Shown: in pieces, positions 17,911 to 27,241 of the stretch | Layout of the letters: each line of letters starts with the position of its first letter | Numbering within the stretch: position 1 is the first letter of the stretch | NCBI GenBank assembly: GCA_934464585.1 | Contig: CAKSJY010000005.1 | Span: 10,467 to 74,466 of the forward strand | From: an uncultured Eubacteriales bacterium | Lineage (GTDB): Bacteria; Bacillota; Clostridia; Oscillospirales; Acutalibacteraceae | Length of the DNA: 64,000 nucleotides | Reading direction: 5' to 3' | Notes under the pieces: generated by a model | What the model was told of the DNA's origin: nothing | Database searches by the model: none | The model's input: only the letters and a program-made list of their open reading frames with translations | Translations under genes and position numbers: made by a program

Positions 17911-18780
17911 TTACAAATTCCCTTTCTCTTTTCCCTCATAAGCCTTTATAATATTTTGTACTAGCTTATGGCGTACTACATCATTTTCCTCAAAATAAAT
18001 TTGTGAAATATCATCAACATCTTTTAAAATCTCAAGTGAATCTTTAAGACCTGATTTAACTTGTCTTGGAAGATCAATTTGAGTTATGTCGCCTGTTATT
18101 ACCATTTTAGATCCAAAACCAAGCCTAGTTAAAAACATCTTCATCTGCTCTTTTGTGGTATTTTGAGCTTCATCTAAGATAATAAAGCTATCTTCAAGCG
18201 TTCTGCCCCTCATATAGGCCAGAGGCGCTACTTCTATCATTCCTCTTTCTGCATATCTTTTATATGCTTCCATTCCCAACATATCAAAAAGAGCATCATA
18301 TAATGGTCGCAAATATGGGTCTACTTTTTGTTGTAAATCACCGGGTAAAAAGCCAAGTTTCTCCCCAGCTTCGACTGCCGGTCGAGTAATAATAATCTTT
18401 TCAACCTCATTTTCTTTAAACGCTTTCACAGCCATAGCTACCGCCAAATATGTTTTCCCAGTTCCTGCAGGACCAACACCAAAAGTTACTGTGTTATTTT
18501 TGATAGAATCGCAATATCTCTTTTGACCTATAGTTTTAGCTTTTATTGGTTTTCCTGTAAAGGTCATTGCAACACAATTTCCTGAAAAATCTTCTAAACT
18601 TTGTTTCTTTTTACAAAGACTTATCGCATAATAAACATCTTGAGAAGTAATCTCCTGCTTATTACCAGCCAAGGATAAAAATTTTTCAATAACCTCCGAA
18701 GCATTCGAGATATCACCGGTACCTGATATTTTTATCTTTGAATTTCTAATTAAAATAGAGACCTTTAGCTCACGCTCCAT
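17911..18780 (-). CDS. phoH: PhoH-like ATPase
   Basis: RNA-binding/ATPase family with Walker A GPAGTGKT near residue 103 and FIILDEAQNTT as Walker B. From ATG 18780 the protein is 289 residues, shorter than the usual 310-330. The same frame is open upstream to a TAA and encodes the missing family N-terminus (VIDISHISNLDVLFGNLDEN). No ATG, GTG or TTG is available in that extension; an in-frame CTG at 18858-18856 lies 11 bases after a GGAG. The true start is therefore probably near 18858. Confidence 0.92.
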   Translation of the reverse strand: MERELKVSILIRNSKIKISGTGDISNASEVIEKFLSLAGNKQEITSQDVYYAISLCKKKQSLEDFSGNCVAMTFTGKPIKAKTIGQKRYCDSIKNNTVTFGVGPAGTGKTYLAVAMAVKAFKENEVEKIIITRPAVEAGEKLGFLPGDLQQKVDPYLRPLYDALFDMLGMEAYKRYAERGMIEVAPLAYMRGRTLEDSFIILDEAQNTTKEQMKMFLTRLGFGSKMVITGDITQIDLPRQVKSGLKDSLEILKDVDDISQIYFEENDVVRHKLVQNIIKAYEGKEKGNL

Positions 18781-19106
18781 AATTTTGATATTCTCATCAA
18801 GATTTCCAAAGAGAACATCTAAATTACTTATGTGAGAAATATCGATAACTTTTTCCAGACTTAAATCATCTCCACCGCAATTTCTTTTTACGTGTGATAT
18901 TTATTATATCACACCCAAAAGCCAAAATCACTAAGAAAATGCTTACCGCATAATTTTTGTTAATTTTGGCGTATTATATACAAATTAGGTACAGTTAAAA
19001 TTGTAATATATTAACAATAATCTACGTAATATATTTTTTACAAAATCAAAATCCCGTTATTTTAACTAATTTTATTTTAAAAATTAAATCAATATTTACT
19101 CCGTAT
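18781..19106. other. region between phoH and yqfD
   Basis: The left 80 bp most likely encode the N-terminus of PhoH (see phoH). Next comes a perfect dyad at 18892-18914. The rest, to the yqfD stop at 19107, is AT-rich with no recognisable gene. It may hold the promoter for the phoH-ybeY-dgkA-era group. Confidence 0.5.
18892..18914. repeat. perfect dyad upstream of phoH
   Basis: GTGTGATAT and ATATCACAC form a 9-bp perfect inverted repeat around TTATT. There is no T run, so it looks more like an operator or RNA hairpin than a terminator. It ends about 34 bp before the likely phoH start. Confidence 0.55.
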
Positions 19107-20279
19107 TCAATTTATCAGTAATTCCTCTGCCTGCGCTATATTTTCCTCGCAATAATATGAACATTCATATACATATACATCATTCTCTAATTTCCCGCTT
19201 GTATGCCTATCGATAATATTTACATCTTTTAATATTTCCTCTTCCTTTTTATTTATATTATTTTCTGCTATCTCTCTTGCTTGATCCTCTGTTAAAACTA
19301 TATCTTCCGGAATTTGCTCTTTAAAAGTCTGTTTATATACTTTTATCGGTAACTGTCTTTCAAAAATAGTCAAACATTTTTTTTCGTATTCCTTTTTATA
19401 TTCCCATTTTGGTTTAGTATTAAATGTCAGCGGTATATTAGCACCAAAAATCTTAGCTGAAGCTCTTAACATACTTTTTCCTGTTTCTCTATATGTCGTT
19501 TGATATATAGGTACCTCTTCTTTTAATGTTCTTTGAGTATACGCAAAAATTTTACCATCTGCATGGTGAGTCGTATGACCTCCATACACGTCCTCGACTA
19601 TGCCGTTTATTAAGAGTTGGCCTTCAAAAACTGCATCACCAACATTTACTTCAGCCGCCCCGTCATACACCTCTATTCGTGACACCTGACCGGCTAACTT
19701 TGCTTTTACATTGCAAGGTTTATCTTTAGGTACTATTTCAGGCGGTTTTATTCTTTCCTTTAACGATACTGTTGCCACACTGCCTCTAATATTTACCGAA
19801 AGCCATGATACTCCGTCTATATTCTCCATAGCCATTTGCTCAAGCATTCTTATATTAATATCCTTTTTAAGCTTTCCCTCATCAAGTCCTATGTCTTTCA
19901 TCGTGCTAATAACTTTTTCCTTTGGAATACTTTCCACTCCCTCAACATTAATTTGCCATATGAATAACGACATTACATATAAGATTAAAAAGAAAACCAC
20001 TATTCCGGCAACTATTCCCATCCTGGGCTTAAACCTTCTTAAAAAGAATGGTAACCCATATCTTTTTTTCACTCTTAGTTTTAATCCCGATTTTCTTGCA
20101 CTATACCTTATCTTTTTATACTGAGATGCTGCTATATACGCGCCTAAAACATGGTCTTTCCTTTTTATATTCCAAAGAACAAATCCATATTTTGCTGTTA
20201 AATTTATAAATTTTTCAGGATATAAACCATAGGCTTCAAAATACACATATCCTAAAATCCATCTTATTATACTAAGCAA
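19107..20279 (-). CDS. yqfD: sporulation protein YqfD
   Basis: 390 residues. A short N-terminal domain (GYVYFEAYGLYPEKFINL) is followed by one membrane helix near residues 90-112 and a large extracytoplasmic region with the FtsQ/POTRA-like segment INVEGVESIPKEKVISTMKDIGL. YqfD is needed for efficient sporulation in Bacillus, where it is expressed in the mother cell. It follows yqfC by 11 bp. Confidence 0.92.
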   Translation of the reverse strand: MLSIIRWILGYVYFEAYGLYPEKFINLTAKYGFVLWNIKRKDHVLGAYIAASQYKKIRYSARKSGLKLRVKKRYGLPFFLRRFKPRMGIVAGIVVFFLILYVMSLFIWQINVEGVESIPKEKVISTMKDIGLDEGKLKKDINIRMLEQMAMENIDGVSWLSVNIRGSVATVSLKERIKPPEIVPKDKPCNVKAKLAGQVSRIEVYDGAAEVNVGDAVFEGQLLINGIVEDVYGGHTTHHADGKIFAYTQRTLKEEVPIYQTTYRETGKSMLRASAKIFGANIPLTFNTKPKWEYKKEYEKKCLTIFERQLPIKVYKQTFKEQIPEDIVLTEDQAREIAENNINKKEEEILKDVNIIDRHTSGKLENDVYVYECSYYCEENIAQAEELLIN

Positions 20280-20290
20280 TAACTTTCACC

Positions 20291-20584
20291 TCATACGACA
20301 AATTCTATAGAAGTAATAAATCCATCTATAACCAACGAATCTTCGGTTAGGCACTTTATGTTTAAGTTTCTGCCAATAAATTGGCTAATAAACTTTCCGG
20401 TTTTTATCCTGATTAGGTTTTCATCATATTCCAAAACACCCGATGAACCCTCAATTATAACCTCCTTGTTACTATTCATTTCAAAATGAGGAGTATTTAT
20501 AAATGCTCCTGCGGGTAATTGCGATTTATCTATGATATTTTTAGCCTTATTGGTAATATCTTCAGAGCTATGTCTTTTTCTCAT
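20291..20584 (-). CDS. yqfC: sporulation protein YqfC
   Basis: A small YabP/YqfC-type protein (97 residues from the ATG at 20584, which follows GGTGGGG; the frame opens at 20602). It contains PHFEMNSNKEVIIEGSSGVLEYDENLIRIKTG, a pattern typical of the family. It forms an operon with yqfD, and both are sporulation genes conserved in endospore formers. Confidence 0.88.
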   Translation of the reverse strand: MRKRHSSEDITNKAKNIIDKSQLPAGAFINTPHFEMNSNKEVIIEGSSGVLEYDENLIRIKTGKFISQFIGRNLNIKCLTEDSLVIDGFITSIEFVV

Positions 20585-20669
20585 ATTTACCCCACCTATC
20601 AATTTATCTGTTTAAAATCTATGCACTATTCAAAATAAAAATCACTAAGCCGCATATATATTATGTTGG

Positions 20670-21899
20670 GTGGTGAAAACAAAATTGAAACTTACATTTA
20701 AAAGTAAACAATTTGAATTGCTTAAAACTTTTATTTTAGCACTTGCAACTTGCTTTATGTGTATTGAAATACTCGTATATCAAAAAGCCTCTTCATGTGG
20801 AGTACAGAAAGGACTATCATTTTGTTCTGATATTTTAATACCTTCGCTGTTTCCCTTTATGGTAATGTCATCATTTATAATAAAATCAGGACTCTCTGAA
20901 AAACTTGGCTACTTATTTAATCCTGTTGTAAAGTTTCTTTTCAATCTTCCAGGTGTTGCCGGAGCAACAATAATAATTTCCTTAATCGGTGGATATCCCG
21001 CTGGTGTAAAAGGTGTAATGGAGCTTTGGGAATGCAATAAATTAAGCTTATCCCAAGCGCAGAGAATGCTTTGTTTCACTGTAGGATCCGGACCATCGTT
21101 TGTGATTGGAGTTATAGGTATTGGTATATTCAAAAGTTATGCTGTAGGTTTATTAATGTTTATATGCCAAATTCTAGCGTCTGTATTGATAGGTATTTCT
21201 TTGGGCATTTTTTCAAGAATAAAGAAAAGCCATTACGAGGCAAATATCAAAAATATCAGCACAAGTCTTCCATTTTCAGATGCATTTGTTAAGTCTTGTA
21301 TTGCATCAACAGGTCAAATTATCAATCTATGTGCATTCGTTGTACTGTTCTCTGCACTTATTGAAATATTAAAAACAAACAGTTTTGAAAATCACTTTGC
21401 CAACGCACTAATGTACATAAATGTCCCATACTCATACGCACATTCTCTACTTTTCTCAATACTTGAAGTAACCGGTGGGTGCCTAAATTCCGGTAAACTT
21501 GGAACTTCAGCTGAATTTATTGCTTTCTTTATCGCCTTTGCCGGAGTATGTGTACATTTTCAACTATTTGCTACACTAAGTAAAATGAATTTTTCCAAAG
21601 TTATGTTTATATCATTTAGAATAGTTCACGGACTTTTAAGCGCTATAATAACACACTTTGCCCTTTCTATATTCCCGCTTTCTCAAGAAACATTTTGTTT
21701 TCATGGGTCCAATATTGACGGCCAACTCTACTCTAATACTCCCGCTGCAGTTTCGTTAGTTGCACTATGTATTTTCTTTTTAATTTCATGTGCCTTTTGC
21801 AACAAAAAAGACAACTCGTTTAACACGAATTGTCCTTTAATATTAAACATTTTTAATGCAATCAAAAACCATAAAGAAATGAAAAATACTTCCTGCTAA
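20670..21899 (+). CDS. YlbJ-like sporulation membrane protein (nucleoside-recognition domain)
   Basis: 409 residues, starting at GTG 20670, with about eight membrane helices. The segments ILIPSLFPFMVMSSFI, NLPGVAGATIIISLIGGYPAG and RMLCFTVGSGPSFVIGVIG match the YlbJ/spore-maturation family, whose gate motif carries GYPAG or GFPAG. The family is linked to small-molecule transport in sporulation. The 3' 57 bp overlap the convergent hemolysin III gene and contain that gene's terminator. Confidence 0.78.
   Translation: MVKTKLKLTFKSKQFELLKTFILALATCFMCIEILVYQKASSCGVQKGLSFCSDILIPSLFPFMVMSSFIIKSGLSEKLGYLFNPVVKFLFNLPGVAGATIIISLIGGYPAGVKGVMELWECNKLSLSQAQRMLCFTVGSGPSFVIGVIGIGIFKSYAVGLLMFICQILASVLIGISLGIFSRIKKSHYEANIKNISTSLPFSDAFVKSCIASTGQIINLCAFVVLFSALIEILKTNSFENHFANALMYINVPYSYAHSLLFSILEVTGGCLNSGKLGTSAEFIAFFIAFAGVCVHFQLFATLSKMNFSKVMFISFRIVHGLLSAIITHFALSIFPLSQETFCFHGSNIDGQLYSNTPAAVSLVALCIFFLISCAFCNKKDNSFNTNCPLILNIFNAIKNHKEMKNTSC
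21804..21834 (-). terminator. terminator of the hemolysin III gene inside the opposite coding region
   Basis: On the minus strand GACAATTCGT-GTTAA-ACGAGTTGTC (one G-U pair) is followed by TTTTTTG. It lies 9 bp after the hemolysin III stop, within the 3' coding end of the plus-strand YlbJ-like gene. Confidence 0.8.
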
Positions 21900-22538
21900 A
21901 ACAAACAGATGCCATAGTGAATGCATATACTTTACTTTTTTGCCGACACCATATATTATCGCTCCTACCGTATATGCTATACCACCTATTAAAAGCATAG
22001 TAAGCTGATATGTGCTTATACTTTGCATAAGCGGCTTAAATGCAAATACGACTGCCCAACCCATTCCAATATAACAAACCATAGATAATTTAGCAAATTT
22101 ATTTAGATCTATTGAATTTAATACAATTCCAATAATTGCAACAACCCAAATTGATATTGCAAGAATATATCCCAAACTGCCTCCGATTATCAGTAAGCTT
22201 ATCGGGGTATATGTTCCAGCTATAAGCAAGAAAATTGAACAGTGATCTAAAACTCTAAATACCTTTTTAGCCTTACAAAGTCCCAATGCGTGGTACATAG
22301 TAGATATTATATATAATATAAATAATGTTGCAGAATAAATACTTACACATACTAAATAAAGAGGTTCCTTTGGAGAAAATATCGGCAAAAGTACAATCGC
22401 AACAATAGCTAATGCTGCACCTATTCCATGAGTCAATGCATTTAAAATTTCCTCAAATAGTGAATAGGATGGAAGCCCCATAGCCTTTCTTAATTCCTCT
22501 CTTAACTTTCCCTTTTCAAGTGCTGCTAACCTAGACAT
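21843..22538 (-). CDS. hemolysin III family (TrhA/PAQR) membrane protein
   Basis: 231 residues with seven predicted membrane helices. The family's conserved residues appear as NALTHGIGAALAI (first His), STMYHAL (Ser and His) and MHSLWHLFVLAGSIFHF (C-terminal His cluster). Bacterial members regulate membrane lipid homeostasis; the haemolysin name is historical. It overlaps the convergent YlbJ-like gene by 57 bp. Confidence 0.92.
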   Translation of the reverse strand: MSRLAALEKGKLREELRKAMGLPSYSLFEEILNALTHGIGAALAIVAIVLLPIFSPKEPLYLVCVSIYSATLFILYIISTMYHALGLCKAKKVFRVLDHCSIFLLIAGTYTPISLLIIGGSLGYILAISIWVVAIIGIVLNSIDLNKFAKLSMVCYIGMGWAVVFAFKPLMQSISTYQLTMLLIGGIAYTVGAIIYGVGKKVKYMHSLWHLFVLAGSIFHFFMVFDCIKNV

Positions 22539-22556
22539 AACAAAACCCCTTCTACT

Positions 22557-23438
22557 TTATAATATAGAGCCACTAAAATCCGGTACATAGTTTTCGTCGG
22601 CAGATGATAAATCTTGCACAAACCCATCTAAGTCCAAATCTAGTAAATAATCTTGTACAACTTCATATTCTAAGCTTGTTAATTTTCGATAAATCTCCTC
22701 ATACTTATGAGCATTAGCTAATGGAACATATTGACCCATCAGGCTTACAAGTATATCATCTTTAAAATTATTTTTTAACCAGTTTAAAACTAGTATAGCT
22801 TCTTTTGTATGAGAAGGCAATATCATATGTCTAACAATTGTTCCCTTTTTTAACATAGAGTCATCATCAAACTCAGGTTTTCCTGTCTGCCTTACCATCT
22901 CAGCAATAGCCTTAGAAGCGTTTTCAAAATAATTTTCTGCTTTGGAATATCTTTTAGAAAGATCGTTGCTAATATATTTTAAATCCGGCAAATATATATC
23001 TACCAAACCTTCCAACCTTTTTAGAGTCTCGATAGTTTCATATCCGCTAGTATTGTACACAACCGGAATTTTCGGTCTATAAATTTCAAAACTTTTACAT
23101 ATTGCATCAACAAAATGAGTCGGGCTTACAAGATTAATATTGTGAGCCCCTTTTTCTTCTAATATCTGATAAAGTTTAGCTAATTCACCAATCGATATAA
23201 TTCTTCCGGAATCTTTCTGGCTTATCTCTTCATTTTGGCAAAACACACATTTTAATGTACATCCACTAAAGAATATAGCTCCTGAACCTCTTTCACCGCT
23301 TATCGGAGGTTCCTCCCAAAAATGAAGACATGCTTTAGATACCTTTGGCAAAAGCCCTTGTCTGCAAAATCCAAAACCCTTTAAGTCTTCTCTTAAGGCA
23401 TTACATCTCCTTGGGCAGGAATTACACAATACTTTCAC
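22557..23438 (-). CDS. PflX-like radical SAM protein (COG1313 type)
   Basis: 293 residues. The radical-SAM cluster motif is in SGCTLKCVFCQNE (C-x3-C-x2-C) near residue 62, preceded by an N-terminal Cys group CNSCPRRC and CRQG. This N-terminal arrangement is that of the pyruvate-formate-lyase-activase-like proteins of the PflX group, whose targets are not established. It starts 2 bp after the pgeF stop and is probably in the same transcript. Confidence 0.85.
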   Translation of the reverse strand: MKVLCNSCPRRCNALREDLKGFGFCRQGLLPKVSKACLHFWEEPPISGERGSGAIFFSGCTLKCVFCQNEEISQKDSGRIISIGELAKLYQILEEKGAHNINLVSPTHFVDAICKSFEIYRPKIPVVYNTSGYETIETLKRLEGLVDIYLPDLKYISNDLSKRYSKAENYFENASKAIAEMVRQTGKPEFDDDSMLKKGTIVRHMILPSHTKEAILVLNWLKNNFKDDILVSLMGQYVPLANAHKYEEIYRKLTSLEYEVVQDYLLDLDLDGFVQDLSSADENYVPDFSGSIL

Positions 23439-23440
23439 TA

Positions 23441-24286
23441 CTATTCCTCACCTTTTATACACATCATTGCAGCAAGTGTACCCCTTTTACCATTTGTCGC
23501 TCTATGAGAAAACAATAAATCACTATTACACTTAGTGCATATATCACCGACAAATATATTTTCCTCTTTTACCCCTGCCAGCATCAAGCGCCTTTTATTA
23601 GTCTCCCATAAATCTATCATATACTTGCCTCCACCAACATCATCAGCAATTTCAGATATATCGATATTATTTATATTGGAAAACTTTTCATACACCGGTT
23701 TATCAACCTCATAACAGCACTTTCCAATTGCTGGTCCAATGCAACATATTATGTCTGTCGGTTCACAGCCATACTTTTCTGACATGGTTTTTATCATCTT
23801 AGGTGCAATTCCTAAAACTGTACCCCTCCAACCGGCATGAGCTAAACCAATAACTTTCTTTTTTGGATCTAAATAAAATATTGGAGTACAGTCAGCATAA
23901 TATGTAACTAAAGTTATCCCCTTCTGATTTGTTAAGAGACCATCAACACTTAAAAGGTCTTTAGGTCTATATATTCCAATACCCCTGTCTTTTGTTTCAA
24001 CACATCTTATATTTGTATGATGATCCTGCGATGATGCAACCAGACTTTCAAATTCAAATCCTACAGCATCGCAAAAAATATGATAATTTTTAATAACATT
24101 TTCACTTGAATCAACACCATTAAACCCAAGATTCATTGAAGCAAAATCACCTTTACTTACTCCGGAAAACTTGGTGGAAAACGCATGATTTATAAAATTA
24201 TACTTTTCTAAACTTTTAAAAGTCAGATATTTTACATTATCCTTTTCATTAAGATTAAAAACTTTACTACTAAAACTCATAATCAA
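23441..24286 (-). CDS. pgeF: peptidoglycan editing factor / purine nucleoside phosphorylase-like (YlmD, DUF152)
   Basis: 281 residues. The zinc-site residues are in SSQDHHTNI, ADCTPIFY, GLAHAGWRGT and CIGPAIGKCCYEV, the hallmarks of the multicopper-polyphenol-oxidase-like family now called PgeF. Family members have been assigned both peptidoglycan-precursor editing and nucleoside phosphorylase/deaminase activity. The start overlaps the upstream exonuclease stop by 4 bp. Confidence 0.92.
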   Translation of the reverse strand: MIMSFSSKVFNLNEKDNVKYLTFKSLEKYNFINHAFSTKFSGVSKGDFASMNLGFNGVDSSENVIKNYHIFCDAVGFEFESLVASSQDHHTNIRCVETKDRGIGIYRPKDLLSVDGLLTNQKGITLVTYYADCTPIFYLDPKKKVIGLAHAGWRGTVLGIAPKMIKTMSEKYGCEPTDIICCIGPAIGKCCYEVDKPVYEKFSNINNIDISEIADDVGGGKYMIDLWETNKRRLMLAGVKEENIFVGDICTKCNSDLLFSHRATNGKRGTLAAMMCIKGEE

Positions 24287-25140
24287 CCCTCACTTGTTTC
24301 CTCATTCAGTAGGTTTACGGATTTATGGACATATATACCGTCATAGGTCCTTACAAACTTCAATTTCCCTATAAACTTCCTTTTGCAATTCTCACACTTA
24401 AACTCTGCTCTATAAATCTTGTTCTTCTTTTTCCAATTGGATATTCTTTCAGCTTTATTTTTACAAATAAAGCAAAAGATTTCAGTATCATCAATATTTA
24501 TATTTAGTTCCTTCAAATTACCAACAATATGATTTTTAAAGTTTAGTCTATCATAGAATTCTGAATTTTCACAATCTTCTGTATATTTTTCTACAAGTTC
24601 TCTATTAAATAGTCGTTTGAAACATTCATATGCCAAAAAACTATCATAAATAGCCTGATGAACCTTACCTTGGTCTACTTCTATATTAAGCGAGTTAAGA
24701 GCTGTAGAAAGTCCTAGTTTTTGGCTACTTCCCAGATTAAGTTTTTCTTCGCAATAAGACTGTAAATTTAAAAAACGTTTAATAAACCCCAAATTACCGG
24801 TTCCAAAAAAATATTTATAATTATCCGAAAGAACCTGCATATCTGATATACCCCATGTAATCAACGTTGCATCAGAGATAAAATCCTTAAATTTGGAAAC
24901 CATCTTTTGAAATGGAATACCATTAACCGTAAGCTCTTCCATTGTAAGTTGAGTTAAGTCTTGTACATATTTATTAACATTTTTGCCAACAACAGGCCTT
25001 ACCAAGACAGAAAACTCATCAATTATCTTCATGTCTTGGTTTACCTTAATTGCGCCTATATCTATAATTTCATTAAAATATCTTTTTAGCTTATCGCTAT
25101 ATACTCCATTAAATTCAAAATCGAGTATTACATATTCCAT
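24283..25140 (-). CDS. DEDDh 3'-5' exonuclease-like protein with C-terminal zinc ribbon
   Basis: 285 residues. Exonuclease motif I is LDFEFNG at residues 6-12 (Asp, Glu), motif II is around WGISDMQVLSDN, and motif III is HQAIYDSFLAYECF (His and Asp of the DEDDh type). A distinct C-terminal part has CFICKNK and CENCKRKF, which would form a zinc ribbon. The closest familiar proteins are KapD-like exonucleases, but the added ribbon is not part of that family as I know it. It may act on RNA or DNA; the substrate is unknown. Confidence 0.82.
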   Translation of the reverse strand: MEYVILDFEFNGVYSDKLKRYFNEIIDIGAIKVNQDMKIIDEFSVLVRPVVGKNVNKYVQDLTQLTMEELTVNGIPFQKMVSKFKDFISDATLITWGISDMQVLSDNYKYFFGTGNLGFIKRFLNLQSYCEEKLNLGSSQKLGLSTALNSLNIEVDQGKVHQAIYDSFLAYECFKRLFNRELVEKYTEDCENSEFYDRLNFKNHIVGNLKELNINIDDTEIFCFICKNKAERISNWKKKNKIYRAEFKCENCKRKFIGKLKFVRTYDGIYVHKSVNLLNEETSEG

Positions 25141-25163
25141 TACTTAATCCTTTATTTCTAAAT

Positions 25164-26984
25164 TTATTTTCTGTTAGCCCTCTTTAGTCTTAGTTCCTTT
25201 GATAATATGACTTTTCTTAACCTAATATTTTGTGGTGTAACCTCAACCAATTCATCATCATTAATAAACTCAAGTGATTGTTCCAAGCTTAATACGGTAT
25301 GTGGAGTTAATTTCAAAGCATCATCAGAACCTGAAGCTCTTGTATTTGTTATATGTTTTTTCTTGCAAACATTAACAACAATGTCATCTGATTTCGGACT
25401 TGCCCCAACGATCATACCTTCATATACCGGTACACCTGCACCTATAAATAATCGACCTCTTTCCTGAGCAGCAAATAGGCCATATGTTGTTGTTGTTCCT
25501 GTCTCATGAGCCACAAGAGAACCTTGCGCACGCTGTTGAATTTCTCCCTTATATGGCTCATAGGAATCAAAGACATGGTTCATAATACCGTTACCGTTTG
25601 TATCTGTTAAAAATTCCGGTCTATATCCCATTAAACCTCTTGATGGAATTTTAAATTCCAAATGTGTAATACCGGTTTCTCTTGATACCATATCTATCAT
25701 CTCAGCTTTTCTGGTACCAAGTTTCTCCATAACTGCACCAACATAATTATCCGGTACTTCTATCATAAGTAATTCTATAGGTTCACACTTTTTACCATTT
25801 ATTTCTTTCATGATAACCTGAGGTCTTGAAACTTGGAATTCATAGTTTTGCCTTCTCATTGTTTCTATCAAAATAGATAGGTGAAGTTCTCCTCTACCTG
25901 ATACCTTGAATGTATCGGCTGAATCTGTTTCTTCTACACGCATAGCAACATTAGTTTCAACTTCTTTAAATAAACGTTCTCTAATATTCCTCGATGTAAC
26001 AAACTTACCTTCTTTTCCGGCAAAGGGACTGTTGTTTACCATAAACATCATAGAAACTGTCGGCTCATCTATTTTAACAAATGGCAATGGTTCAACTTTG
26101 TCGATTGAACAGATAGTTTCACCTATGTTTAAATCTGCGATACCGGATATCGAAATTAGTTCACCCAATTCGGCTGAATCTGTTTCTACTCTCTTAAGTC
26201 CTTCAAACTGATATAACTTAGAGATTTTTACGTTTTTGGTAGTACCATCTCTTCTGCATAACACAGCTGATTGACCAGATTTAATACTTCCTCTTTCTAC
26301 CCTACCGATACCAATTCTTCCAACATATTCATCATAGTCTATATTTGAAATCAATACTTGAAGTGGTCCGTCGGTTTCTCCTTTTGGAGCAGGAACTTCT
26401 TTTAATATCATCTCGAATAGATCAGTCATATCCTTTTTATCAAGGTTGTCCGGGTCAAAAGTAGCATATCCATCTTTTGCAGACGCATATACAACTGGGA
26501 AATCAAGTTGGTCCTCATCTGCACCTAATTCTATAAATAGGTCTAATACTTCATCAATTACTTCAGCAGGTCTAGCACCTGGTCTGTCTATTTTGTTTAC
26601 AACAACTACCGGCTTTTTACCAAGACCCAAAGCCTTCTTTAATACGAATCTTGTTTGAGGCATACAACCTTCAAATGCATCTACTAAAAGGAGCACACCA
26701 TCTACCATCATTAATATTCTTTCTACTTCTCCACCAAAGTCAGCATGGCCAGGGGTATCAACAATATTAATTTTAGTATCTTTATACATTACTGCAGTAT
26801 TTTTTGAAAGAATTGTAATTCCTCTTTCTCTTTCAAGGTCATTAGAGTCCATTACTCTATCAGCAACCGCCTCATTGGCTCTAAATACACCGCTTTGTTT
26901 TAACATTTGATCTACCAAAGTAGTTTTTCCATGGTCAACATGGGCTATTATAGCTATATTTCTTAAATTATTTCTTTCGTTCAA
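25164..26984 (-). CDS. typA: translational GTPase TypA/BipA
   Basis: About 606 residues from the chosen TTG start, with G1 AHVDHGKTT, G3 DTPGHADFGGEV, G4 NKIDRPGA and the TypA C-terminal domain (SRGLMGYRPEFLTDTNGNG). An ATG exists at 27020, but it overlaps the predicted transcription start of a consensus promoter and has no ribosome-binding site. The TTG at 26984 follows GAGGG and gives the usual N-terminus (NERNNLRNIAIIAHVDHGK). TypA assists 50S assembly and stress adaptation. Confidence 0.96.
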   Translation of the reverse strand: MNERNNLRNIAIIAHVDHGKTTLVDQMLKQSGVFRANEAVADRVMDSNDLERERGITILSKNTAVMYKDTKINIVDTPGHADFGGEVERILMMVDGVLLLVDAFEGCMPQTRFVLKKALGLGKKPVVVVNKIDRPGARPAEVIDEVLDLFIELGADEDQLDFPVVYASAKDGYATFDPDNLDKKDMTDLFEMILKEVPAPKGETDGPLQVLISNIDYDEYVGRIGIGRVERGSIKSGQSAVLCRRDGTTKNVKISKLYQFEGLKRVETDSAELGELISISGIADLNIGETICSIDKVEPLPFVKIDEPTVSMMFMVNNSPFAGKEGKFVTSRNIRERLFKEVETNVAMRVEETDSADTFKVSGRGELHLSILIETMRRQNYEFQVSRPQVIMKEINGKKCEPIELLMIEVPDNYVGAVMEKLGTRKAEMIDMVSRETGITHLEFKIPSRGLMGYRPEFLTDTNGNGIMNHVFDSYEPYKGEIQQRAQGSLVAHETGTTTTYGLFAAQERGRLFIGAGVPVYEGMIVGASPKSDDIVVNVCKKKHITNTRASGSDDALKLTPHTVLSLEQSLEFINDDELVEVTPQNIRLRKVILSKELRLKRANRK

Positions 26985-27023
26985 TTTGTAATCCCTCTTT
27001 AATAAATTTTGATACAACATTTA

Positions 27024-27052
27024 ATTATACTATACAGTTAAATAAATATCAA
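27024..27052 (-). promoter_or_regulatory. sigma-A promoter of typA
   Basis: On the minus strand TTGATA (27052-27047), a 17-bp spacer and TATAAT (27029-27024) make a near-perfect promoter. Transcription would start near 27017, at the upstream ATG, which favours the downstream TTG as the start codon. Confidence 0.82.
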
Positions 27053-27164
27053 TCCTTTTAAGGATTGTATTTTATTCTTCATAGTGTTTATCATAACTTT
27101 ACGACTTTTGATAAAAATATAGAATAGTATTCATTTAACTATGAATCCCATCTTCACACAAAAT

Positions 27165-27212
27165 AAAGCGACAAATAGCATCGGATTTTTCCTAGCCTTA
27201 GTCGCTTTTTAT
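27165..27212. terminator. terminator-like hairpin after the papain-fold candidate gene
   Basis: AAAGCGAC and GTCGCTTT pair across a 28-base loop 30 bp past the stop of the gene ending at 27242. The minus strand continues ATTTTG and the plus strand continues TTATATTTT. Confidence 0.55.
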
Positions 27213-27241
27213 ATTTTGACAAATTGAAATCAAAAATTCAC

